From: Flavobacterium sp.
Lineage (GTDB): Bacteria; Bacteroidota; Bacteroidia; Flavobacteriales; Flavobacteriaceae
DNA: 64,000 nt
Assembly: GCA_017983975.1 (NCBI GenBank)
Contig: JAGOAL010000006.1
Coordinates: 1-64,000, forward strand
Direction: 5' to 3'
A model generated the notes under the pieces. That model was not told the origin of the DNA. It saw only the letters and a program-made list of their open reading frames with translations, and ran no database searches. The position numbers and the translations under genes were made by a program. Positions 45,941-55,622 of the stretch are shown one piece after another; positions within the stretch are counted from its first letter, which is position 1; every line of letters starts with the position of its first letter.

Positions 45941-46624
45941 TTACACCGTTCTTTGAACTACTTCAAACATTTTTCCTTCTTCAAATTTTAATGTTTTTGA
46001 AGGATATTTCAATACTAAGGCATAGTCGTGTGTTGCCATTAATATTGTTTTACCGTTTGCATTAATTTTACGAAGAACTTCCATAACTTCAATGCTGGTT
46101 TGAGGATCTAAGTTTCCGGTAGGTTCATCGGCTAAAATTAATTCAGGATCATTTAATAATGCTCTGGCAATTCCTACGCGCTGTTGTTCACCACCTGAAA
46201 GTTGGTGCGGCATTTTAGAAGCAAAACCTTTCATGCCTACTTTATCTAAAACCTCTTCGATTTTAACATCCATTTCTTCTTGCTCAGACCAACCTGTGGC
46301 TTTTAAAACAAAAAGTAAATTGTCTTTAACACTTCGATCAGGTAATAATTTAAAATCTTGAAAAACAACCCCTAACTTTCTTCTTAAATACGGAATGTCG
46401 CTTTCTTTTAAAGTGGCTAAGTCATAATCAACTACTTTTCCTTCTCCATTTGATAGGGCTAAATCAGCATAAAGCGTTTTTAAAAAACTACTTTTTCCCG
46501 ATCCTGTTCTACCTATTAAGTAAATAAACTCCCCATGATTAACTTCAATGTTTACATCGTTTAATACCGGATTTTTATCTTGATAGATTGTTACGTTTTT
46601 TAAAGAAAGAACTGTTTCTGACAT
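45941..46624 (-). CDS. ftsE: cell-division ABC transporter ATPase FtsE
   Basis: A 227-residue ABC ATPase. With membrane partner FtsX it controls peptidoglycan hydrolases during division. Seen: Walker [10 protein letters not shown] (38-46), Q-loop VVFQDFK, signature LSGGEQQRV (142-150), Walker [10 protein letters not shown] (162-170) and the H-loop ATHDYAL. Length and FKLLPDRSV segment fit FtsE rather than other lipoprotein or macrolide exporters. No ftsX is in this window; in this phylum the pair need not be adjacent. It begins the minus-strand run ending in two glycosyltransferases. Confidence 0.85.
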   Translation of the reverse strand: MSETVLSLKNVTIYQDKNPVLNDVNIEVNHGEFIYLIGRTGSGKSSFLKTLYADLALSNGEGKVVDYDLATLKESDIPYLRRKLGVVFQDFKLLPDRSVKDNLLFVLKATGWSEQEEMDVKIEEVLDKVGMKGFASKMPHQLSGGEQQRVGIARALLNDPELILADEPTGNLDPQTSIEVMEVLRKINANGKTILMATHDYALVLKYPSKTLKFEEGKMFEVVQRTV

Positions 46625-46813
46625 AGTAAATTTTGATTTTAAAATGTAAAAGTAATAACTTATCGTTCGGTTTCAAAATTTTATAAGCTTTTCAATTAAA
46701 AATACTCTATTTGGTTAAAAACTATGTTCAAAAAAAGTACAATATATTGTTAATTAACTTCGTTTATACCTTTAATAAATCTTATATTTGAAATTCATAA
46801 AAAGCACGTCAAA

Positions 46814-49800
46814 ATGATAAAGTATTTGAAACTTTCTTTTTTAATAGTATTCTTTTCGGGAACTCTTTGTGCCCAAAAATCATCAGTATATACACATGAT
46901 TTAAATGAATTTAATAGGGCAGTTGAGTTGTATAAAGAAAAACAATATTTATCGGCTCAAATTTTGTTCGAAAAAATTAAAAATAAACAACAAGAAGTTG
47001 CGTCAGATTGTGCTTATTATATTGCTAATTGTACCATAAGATTAAAGCAAACAGATGCTGATGCTTTAGTTGCAAAATTTGTACAAGAATATCCAACCAG
47101 CTCAAAAACAAATCAAGCATTTATAGAAGTTGCTCATTATTATTTTGAAGAAGGTAATTATCAAAAAGCACTAGAATGGTTTGATAAAGCCAACACGAGT
47201 GCTCTTTCTGTAAATGATTTAGATCAATATAATTTTCAAAAAGGCTATGCTTATTTTGCTACAAAAAACAATAAAGAAGCAACAAAGTATTTCAATTTAG
47301 TGCTTAATTCTGTCACGTTTGGAAATCAAGCCAAATATTATTTAGGATATATATCTTATGCTTCGGATGATTATAAAAATGCCAATAATTATTTTGAACA
47401 AGTAGCCGATCAAGAAAAATACCAAGAAAAAATGGGCTATTTTCAAGCGGATATGAATTTTAAACTAGGAAATTTTCAAAAAGCAATTGATCTCGGTCTA
47501 GCTCAATTACCAAAAGCAAATGATGCGGAAAAAAGTGAATTATCTAAAATCATTGGTGAAAGTTATTTTAATTTGAAAAAATATGATTTGGCATTACCTT
47601 TTTTAGCTGATTATAAAGGGAAAAAAGGAAAATGGAATAATACAGATTTATATCAATTGGGTTACGTTTATTATCAGCAAAAAGACTATGAAAATGCGAT
47701 TACTCAATTTAATAAAATTATTGAAGGTAAAGATGTTGTAGCTCAAAATGCCTATTATCATTTAGCAGAAAGTTATTTAAAAACCGATAAAAAACAGCAA
47801 GCTTTAAATGCCTTTAAAACGGCTTCAGAAATGACATTTGATTTAAAAATTCAAGAAGATGCAACTTTAAATTATGCTAAATTAAGTTACGAAATCGGAA
47901 ATCCATATCAATCGGTTCCAGAAGTATTAAATGCTTATTTGTCAAAATATCCAAACACTTCTTATAAACAAGAAATCAATACCTTATTGATTAGTTCTTA
48001 CATTACTTCAAAAAATTATAAAGAAGCATTAGTGCTTTTGGAAAAAAATAGAGCTCCAGAAAATAAATTAGCCTATCAAAAAGTTAACTTTTATCGTGGT
48101 TTAGAATTGTATACTGATGGTGATAACAAAAGCGCTTATGCATTATTCAAAAAAGCCATTGCCGAAAACAAGGATCCTAAAATCACTGCTCGAGCTACAT
48201 TTTGGAAAGGAGAAACAGAATATAATTTAGATCAGTTTGAAGAAGCAAAATTGAGCTTCAAGCAATTTGTTAATTTGGCTGATGCTTCAACTACGCCCGA
48301 ATATAAAAATGTCAATTATAATTTAGCTTATTCCTATTTTAAATTAAAAGAATATGAAAATGCAATTCCTTATTTTGATGCCTATAGTAAAACTGCTAAA
48401 GGGGATAAGATACGCTTAACTGATGCCTTGTTGCGTTTGGCCGATTGTAATTTTATGGCTGCAAAATACTGGCCTGCAATGGATGCTTATAATAAAGTAA
48501 TGGATATGAAAAGTGTTGATGCTGATTATGCCGCTTTTCAAAAAGGTATTAGTTATGGTTTTGTAAACAAACCTGAACGTAAAATTGAAGATTTAGAGAA
48601 GTTTGTTAAAGCATTTCCAAATTCTCAGTATACTGATGATGCTATTTATGAATTGGGAAACACTTATGTAAATCAATCTTTAAATGATAACGCAATTGTT
48701 GCCTATGATAAACTTGTTAATAGTTATAAATCTAGTTCCTATACTTCTAAAGCGATTTTAAAGCAAGGATTAATTTATTACAACAGTAATAAGGAGGAAC
48801 TAGCAATTCAGAAGTTTAAAAAAGTGGTGGCCGAATATCCAAATTCTCCAGAATCGCTTGAAGCAGTTTCAACAGCACGTTTAATTTATGTCGACAATGG
48901 AAAAGTAGATGAATATGCCACTTGGGTGAAAACACTTCCTTTTATAGAAGTTTCAAACGCAGATTTAGATAATGATACTTATGAATCAGCTGAGAAGCAA
49001 TATTTGCAAAATAATGCAAAACAAGCAATTTCAGGATTTACAAGTTATGTGAGTAAGTTTCCAAATGGTTTACATGCGCTAAAAGCAAATTTCTATTTAG
49101 CACAATTGTATTTTGCAGACAATTTAGAAAACAATACCATCAAACATTATGAATTTGTAGTTTCTAAACCGCGAAACGAATTTACAGAACAAGCATTGGC
49201 TCGATTGTGTCAAGTGCATTTAAAAGCAAAAGATTACAATAATGCTATTCCTGTTTTACAGCGTTTAGAAACCGAAGCAGAATTTCCTCAAAATACTACT
49301 TATGCCCAATCTAATTTGATGAAATCATTTTATGAAAAAGAAGATTTTGCAAACGCAGTGGTCTACGCCGATAAAGTATTGAAAAATGATAAGATTGAAG
49401 ATCGAATAAAAAGTGATGCGCAAATCATAGTAGCGCGTTCGGCTATAAAAACCAATGATGAAGCGAAAGCAAAAGTAGCCTACGAAAAATTAAACAAAAT
49501 TGCTAAAGGCGAATTAAAAGCTGAAGCCTTATATTATGACGCTTATTTTAAAAATAAAGAAGGAAAGTTTGAAGCTTCAAACAAAGTGGTTGAAAACATT
49601 GCTGTTGACTATTCAGGATATAAATATTTTGGTTCGAAAGCATTAATAATTATGTCTAAAAATTATTTTAGTATGAATGATAGTTTTCAAGCCACCGAAA
49701 TTTTGCAAAGCGTTATTGAAAATTTTACAGATTATGCAGATGTTGTTGCTGAAGCCCAAAAAGAGCTTGATTATATAAAAGGAGAAGAGGCTAAACGTAA

Positions 49801-49819
49801 TTCATCAATCACAAATTAA
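46814..49819 (+). CDS. large exported tetratricopeptide repeat protein
   Basis: A 1001-residue protein with a signal peptide (MIKYLKLSFLIVFFSGTLCAQ) and TPR-like hairpins along its whole length (for example YYQQKDYENAITQFNKIIEG and ELGNTYVNQSLNDNAIVAYDKL). It resembles periplasmic TPR proteins (YbgF/BamD-like) that scaffold envelope complexes. Its function is unknown. A TATATTTG box at 46783-46790 may be the -7 element. The next gene, an outer-membrane barrel, lies 59 bp downstream and may be cotranscribed and act with it. Confidence 0.88.
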   Translation: MIKYLKLSFLIVFFSGTLCAQKSSVYTHDLNEFNRAVELYKEKQYLSAQILFEKIKNKQQEVASDCAYYIANCTIRLKQTDADALVAKFVQEYPTSSKTNQAFIEVAHYYFEEGNYQKALEWFDKANTSALSVNDLDQYNFQKGYAYFATKNNKEATKYFNLVLNSVTFGNQAKYYLGYISYASDDYKNANNYFEQVADQEKYQEKMGYFQADMNFKLGNFQKAIDLGLAQLPKANDAEKSELSKIIGESYFNLKKYDLALPFLADYKGKKGKWNNTDLYQLGYVYYQQKDYENAITQFNKIIEGKDVVAQNAYYHLAESYLKTDKKQQALNAFKTASEMTFDLKIQEDATLNYAKLSYEIGNPYQSVPEVLNAYLSKYPNTSYKQEINTLLISSYITSKNYKEALVLLEKNRAPENKLAYQKVNFYRGLELYTDGDNKSAYALFKKAIAENKDPKITARATFWKGETEYNLDQFEEAKLSFKQFVNLADASTTPEYKNVNYNLAYSYFKLKEYENAIPYFDAYSKTAKGDKIRLTDALLRLADCNFMAAKYWPAMDAYNKVMDMKSVDADYAAFQKGISYGFVNKPERKIEDLEKFVKAFPNSQYTDDAIYELGNTYVNQSLNDNAIVAYDKLVNSYKSSSYTSKAILKQGLIYYNSNKEELAIQKFKKVVAEYPNSPESLEAVSTARLIYVDNGKVDEYATWVKTLPFIEVSNADLDNDTYESAEKQYLQNNAKQAISGFTSYVSKFPNGLHALKANFYLAQLYFADNLENNTIKHYEFVVSKPRNEFTEQALARLCQVHLKAKDYNNAIPVLQRLETEAEFPQNTTYAQSNLMKSFYEKEDFANAVVYADKVLKNDKIEDRIKSDAQIIVARSAIKTNDEAKAKVAYEKLNKIAKGELKAEALYYDAYFKNKEGKFEASNKVVENIAVDYSGYKYFGSKALIIMSKNYFSMNDSFQATEILQSVIENFTDYADVVAEAQKELDYIKGEEAKRNSSITN

Positions 49820-49832
49820 TAATCTTATTTCA

Positions 49833-49860
49833 TTGTCATGCTGAACTCGTTTCAGTATCT
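49833..49860. repeat. interspersed repeat with hairpin (TGTCATGCTGAAC family)
   Basis: The spacer between the TPR and barrel genes holds a TTGTCATGCTGAACTCG-like sequence with a CTGAA/TTCAG stem (49841-49845 and 49851-49855). Its reverse complement translates to LKRVQHDN, a peptide familiar from misannotated small ORFs in Bacteroidetes, so it is a dispersed repeat, not a gene. Confidence 0.65.
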
Positions 49861-49878
49861 CATTTAAAAATATTGAAC

Positions 49879-51633
49879 ATGAAGAAATTAAAAGTAATCG
49901 CCGTAGTTTTAGTAGTATTTGGAATCCAATTTTCTTTTTCTCAAGTAAAAGATGAAAATATTGGTTCAGAAGTGGTGAATATTGTAAAACCATATACGCC
50001 AACCATTTCTGATGCGTTTAAAGTGAAAGAAATTCCCTCTTTAGCAGATGAAGACGATCATAAAAAGGAAACAATTCAATACAATATTTTTTCGTTTCCG
50101 GTAGCTTCAACTTTTACGCCAAGTAAAGGAACAGCAGCAACTGTTGATCCTCAGGAAAAAGAAAAATTATTCAGTAATTATGCAACGCTTGGGTTTGGTA
50201 ACTATGGAACAGCTAACGCAGAGTTATTCATAACAAAAAATATTAGTAGAACAAGTTATGTGGGTGGAATGTTACGCCATTTGTCTTCTCAAGGCGGAAT
50301 CAAAGATTTGGTTTTGGATGATAAATATTCTAATACTAGTTTAGATGTTACGTATGGAGTACGCGAACGAAATTTAAGTTGGAATATTGATTTAGGGGTG
50401 AAAAACCAAATGTATAACTGGTATGGATTGCCTACTGAAAACATCGTTTTTGATGAAACAACTATTAAAAGCATCGATTCAAAACAAAGTTATAATACGA
50501 TTGCTCTTGGTGGTAAAGTAGACTTTAAAGCATCATTTTTCAGTGGAGCAGATATGCAATTTAAACATTTTTCAGATGGATTAAATTCTAGCGAAAATAG
50601 ATTTTTTATCAAGCCTAATTTTGATTTCCAATTGTTGAATCAAAAAGTTAATACCGATTTTGTTTTTGATTATGTGGGCGGTAGTTTTGACCGAATGCTA
50701 AATATAGATTCGGATTTAAAATTTAATACTTTTATTGCCGGTGTAAAACCTAGTTTTTTATACCAACAAGACGATTTGTCTATTCAAATAGGAGCAGGGT
50801 TATTTTATGCAAGTTCAAAAATTAATGACGAAAATGAAGGTAAAGTATTTCTGTACCCAAACATCAAAGCATCCTATAAATTAGTAGGCGATATTTTAAT
50901 TGCATTTGCTGGTGCAGAAGGTAATTTGCAACAAAATTCATATGCTGATTTTGTAGAAGAAAATTCTTTTGTTTCACCTACATTAGTTGTTGCACCAACC
51001 GATAATAAGTTTGATATTTATGCAGGATTAAAAGGAAAATTAGCTAATTCGGTTGCATTTAATGTACGAGCTTCTTATTTAAATCAGGATGATAAAGCAC
51101 TTTTTGTAAGTAACGAATTTAATTATGCTTTTGCTAATACTGAAGGCTATGCAAACGGAAATTCATTTGGAGTAGTTTATGATAATGTAAAAACAATGAG
51201 TTTGTTTGGTGAATTAAAAGCCGATTTTTCAAAAAACCTAACTTTCGGAATCAACGGAACATACAATAATTATTCATCAGATACGCAAGCTGAAGCATGG
51301 AATTTACCACAAATTAAAATAGGAACTACAGTAGATTTTGATATCAATAAAAAATGGTATGCAGGTGCAAATGTATTTTTTGTGGGCGAAAGAAAAGATT
51401 TGGTATCTATTCAAAATGCTGCTGCTGTTTTTCCACCTATGTTTGATTCAACTGAAGTTACTCTAGATAGTTATTTCGATTTGAATGCACATGTGGGCTT
51501 CAAGTACAACACAAGATTAACCGCTTTCTTAAAAGGAAATAATTTAGCGAATCAACAGTATAATCGTTGGTCAAATTTTCCAGTGCAAGGAATTCAGGTG
51601 TTAATTGGAGCTAATTATAAGTTCGATTTCTAA
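49879..51633 (+). CDS. TonB-dependent receptor-like outer-membrane barrel protein
   Basis: A 584-residue outer-membrane protein. Signal peptide MKKLKVIAVVLVVFGIQFSFSQ; a short periplasmic segment (KDENIGSEVVNIVKPYTPTI) recalls a TonB-box region but has no clear plug domain; the rest is alternating beta strands (YATLGFGNYGTANAEL, TASYRLVGD-like) to a terminal GANYKFDF, the aromatic end used by the Bam machinery. Ligand unknown. The ATG at 49879 is used because an upstream TTG at 49873 would start within the spacer repeat. It follows the TPR gene. Confidence 0.8.
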   Translation: MKKLKVIAVVLVVFGIQFSFSQVKDENIGSEVVNIVKPYTPTISDAFKVKEIPSLADEDDHKKETIQYNIFSFPVASTFTPSKGTAATVDPQEKEKLFSNYATLGFGNYGTANAELFITKNISRTSYVGGMLRHLSSQGGIKDLVLDDKYSNTSLDVTYGVRERNLSWNIDLGVKNQMYNWYGLPTENIVFDETTIKSIDSKQSYNTIALGGKVDFKASFFSGADMQFKHFSDGLNSSENRFFIKPNFDFQLLNQKVNTDFVFDYVGGSFDRMLNIDSDLKFNTFIAGVKPSFLYQQDDLSIQIGAGLFYASSKINDENEGKVFLYPNIKASYKLVGDILIAFAGAEGNLQQNSYADFVEENSFVSPTLVVAPTDNKFDIYAGLKGKLANSVAFNVRASYLNQDDKALFVSNEFNYAFANTEGYANGNSFGVVYDNVKTMSLFGELKADFSKNLTFGINGTYNNYSSDTQAEAWNLPQIKIGTTVDFDINKKWYAGANVFFVGERKDLVSIQNAAAVFPPMFDSTEVTLDSYFDLNAHVGFKYNTRLTAFLKGNNLANQQYNRWSNFPVQGIQVLIGANYKFDF

Positions 51634-51694
51634 TTCTTAAATGCAATGACACAAGGTTTTTTGCATGGTTCGAAAAGTTATAAATAGTTGTGCA

Positions 51695-51728
51695 CTTAGC
51701 GCCATCTTTGTGTCCTTTGTGGTTAAAA
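51695..51728. repeat. CTTTGTGTCC-type interspersed repeat
   Basis: A CTTAGCGCCATCTTTGTGT tract followed by CCTTTGTGGTTAAAA precedes the Gre-like gene; the octamer CTTTGTGN is repeated. It belongs to the same family as 24472-24496 and 11828-11896. Confidence 0.5.
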
Positions 51729-51735
51729 ATTTATC

Positions 51736-52185
51736 ATGACATTCAAACAAAAAATAAAGCAACAACATTTAGTATTATTACAAGACAAAATAGATGTCTA
51801 TCAAGATATGATTTCCGGTTTGTCTGAAGATGCTCAAAACGATGCAAAAGGTTCGGCAGGCGACAAGCACGAAACGGCTTTATCGATGATGCATTTAGAA
51901 CAAGAAAAGTTAACCAATAAACTCAAAGAGACCATTGTTCTAAAAGAAATCCTTGAAAAAATTGATGATTCTAAAAATTCAGCAACAATTGCATTAGGAA
52001 GTTATGTAACTGTGAATTCAATGCAATTATTCATTAGTGCTGCTTTACCTAAAATTAGTATTGAAGATGTTACGGTTTTATCAGTTTCATCACAATCGCC
52101 ATTAGGAAGTCAATTAATGGGTAAAAAACAAGGCGATATTGTGGTTGTGAATGAAAATTCTTTTACGATTCATCAAGTGATATAA
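51736..52185 (+). CDS. GreA/GreB-like elongation factor family protein
   Basis: A 149-residue protein with an N-terminal coiled coil (residues 1-75, with KDAKGSAGDKHETALSM) and a C-terminal FKBP-like domain. The segment SVSSQSPLGSQLMGKKQGDIV matches the SPiGkALlGkkvGDeV pattern of GreA. In databases this family is sometimes mislabelled 3-oxoacyl-ACP synthase, which the sequence does not support. It is shorter than GreA at the N-terminus, so it may bind RNA polymerase without transcript-cleavage activity. It stands between a spacer repeat and gyrB. Confidence 0.72.
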   Translation: MTFKQKIKQQHLVLLQDKIDVYQDMISGLSEDAQNDAKGSAGDKHETALSMMHLEQEKLTNKLKETIVLKEILEKIDDSKNSATIALGSYVTVNSMQLFISAALPKISIEDVTVLSVSSQSPLGSQLMGKKQGDIVVVNENSFTIHQVI

Positions 52186-52297
52186 TTAGCGCTGTATTTG
52201 ACTTAATAATGGAGATTTTTTTAAATAATTCTGCCTATAATAATCTGCCTTTTTGTTTTTAACAAATGTTAATAACTTAATGGGTTTTTACGCTTAT

Positions 52298-52332
52298 TTG
52301 TGATTAAATTTTTTACGGAATGGTTATATTTG
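52298..52332 (+). promoter_or_regulatory. candidate promoter of gyrB
   Basis: TTG (52298-52300) and TATATTTG (52325-52332) are separated by 24 bp, slightly long for the Bacteroidetes consensus. The -7 box is a full match and lies 38 bp before the gyrB start. Confidence 0.45.
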
Positions 52333-52340
52333 TCTGTTAA

Positions 52341-54311
<1,971 letters not shown>

Positions 54312-54423
54312 TTTTCGTTTTACGTAAATTTATAGATATCAAATTAGCATAATTTACCAATAAATGTTGTTTGCTTTTGGTAAATTTGTACAAAATTTAA
54401 ACGTTTAATATAATATATTTAAA

Positions 54424-55356
54424 ATGAAAGTAACTATAGTGGGTGCGGGTAACGTAGGTGCAACATGTGCCGATGTTATTTCGTATAGAGGAATTGCTAG
54501 TGAAGTAGTATTAGTTGATATCAAAGAAGGTTTTGCTGAAGGTAAAGCTATGGATATCATGCAATGTGCTACTACAACTGTTTTTAACACTCAATTAAGT
54601 GGAACAACTGGCGATTATTCAAAAACAGCTGGGAGTGATGTGGTGGTAATTACATCTGGAATTCCAAGAAAACCAGGAATGACTCGTGAAGAATTAATCG
54701 GAATCAATGCAGGAATTGTTAAATCGGTTGCAGATAACGTTTTAACACATTCTCCAAACGCAATAATTGTGGTAGTTTCTAATCCAATGGATACTATGAC
54801 TTACTTAACTTTAAAAGCAACTGGATTACCAAAAAACAGAGTAATTGGAATGGGTGGAGCTTTAGATAGTTCACGTTTCAAATATTTCTTATCAAAAGCT
54901 TTAGATAAACCAGCTAATGATGTTCAAGGAATGGTTATTGGAGGTCACGGAGATACAACTATGATTCCATTAACTCGTTTAGCTTCTTATAATGGTGCGC
55001 CGGTTTCTAGTTTCTTATCGCAAGATGTGTTAGATAAAGTAGCGGCAGATACTATGGTAGGTGGAGCAACTTTAACAGGTTTATTAGGGACATCGGCTTG
55101 GTATGCACCAGGAGCTTCTGTTGCTTATTTAGTGGATAGTATCTTAAATAATCAAAAAAGAATGATACCATGTTCGGTATTATTAGAAGGTGAATATGGA
55201 CAACAAGATATTTGTATGGGAGTACCTTGTATAATTGGAAAAAATGGAATCGAACAAATTGTAGATGTTCAATTAAATGATGCTGAAAAGGCTGCATTTG
55301 CAAAATCGGCTGATGCTGTTCGTGCAATGAACGCTGATTTAAAATCGGTATTGTAA
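54424..55356 (+). CDS. mdh: malate dehydrogenase
   Basis: NAD-dependent interconversion of malate and oxaloacetate in the citric acid cycle. The 310-residue LDH-like enzyme has VGAGNVGATCADVI (Rossmann loop), GIPRKPGMTREELI (two substrate-binding arginines), VSNPMDTMTYL and MVIGGHGDTTMIPL (catalytic His). The Arg-containing motif favours malate over lactate. A TAAATTTG box at 54381-54388 is a likely -7 element. A strong terminator follows. Confidence 0.96.
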   Translation: MKVTIVGAGNVGATCADVISYRGIASEVVLVDIKEGFAEGKAMDIMQCATTTVFNTQLSGTTGDYSKTAGSDVVVITSGIPRKPGMTREELIGINAGIVKSVADNVLTHSPNAIIVVVSNPMDTMTYLTLKATGLPKNRVIGMGGALDSSRFKYFLSKALDKPANDVQGMVIGGHGDTTMIPLTRLASYNGAPVSSFLSQDVLDKVAADTMVGGATLTGLLGTSAWYAPGASVAYLVDSILNNQKRMIPCSVLLEGEYGQQDICMGVPCIIGKNGIEQIVDVQLNDAEKAAFAKSADAVRAMNADLKSVL

Positions 55357-55378
55357 TCCAATATAATTTAGAATAAGA

Positions 55379-55407
55379 AACCATCAAGAAATTGATGGTT
55401 TTTTTGT
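55379..55407 (+). terminator. Rho-independent terminator of mdh
   Basis: AACCATCAA (55379-55387) and TTGATGGTT (55392-55400) form a 9-bp stem closed by a GAAA tetraloop, followed by TTTTTG. Confidence 0.92.
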
Positions 55408-55553
55408 GTTTATTAGGAAAGAATATTTGTATTTCCTTTTTAATTATATCTTGCTTATTTTAATTTTTTAACGCTTAAATGACTCATTTCTAGTTAATAA
55501 TCTCTTGATTATGCAAAACTTACATAAAAAGCGCATTTTAATCTAAAATAAAA

Positions 55554-55584
55554 TTGCTAAATCCTATTGTAAATTATATATTTG
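55554..55584 (+). promoter_or_regulatory. Bacteroidetes-type promoter of secDF
   Basis: TTG (55554-55556), 20 bp, then TATATTTG (55577-55584): a full match to the TTG/TAnnTTTG consensus at ideal spacing, 39 bp before the secDF start. The TTG should be read as the -33 box, not as a start codon. Confidence 0.75.
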
Positions 55585-55622
55585 TCCGTTTTTATAATAT
55601 AGAATTAATAAATTTTAGAGTA

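Noticed and set aside
49805..50002. Minus-strand open frame with EILKRVQHDNE
   Set aside because: It is formed by the spacer repeat and overlaps the barrel gene; the peptide is a known repeat translation.
55554..55622. Upstream in-frame extension of SecDF from a TTG
   Set aside because: The TTG is the -33 box of a TTG/TATATTTG promoter at ideal spacing.
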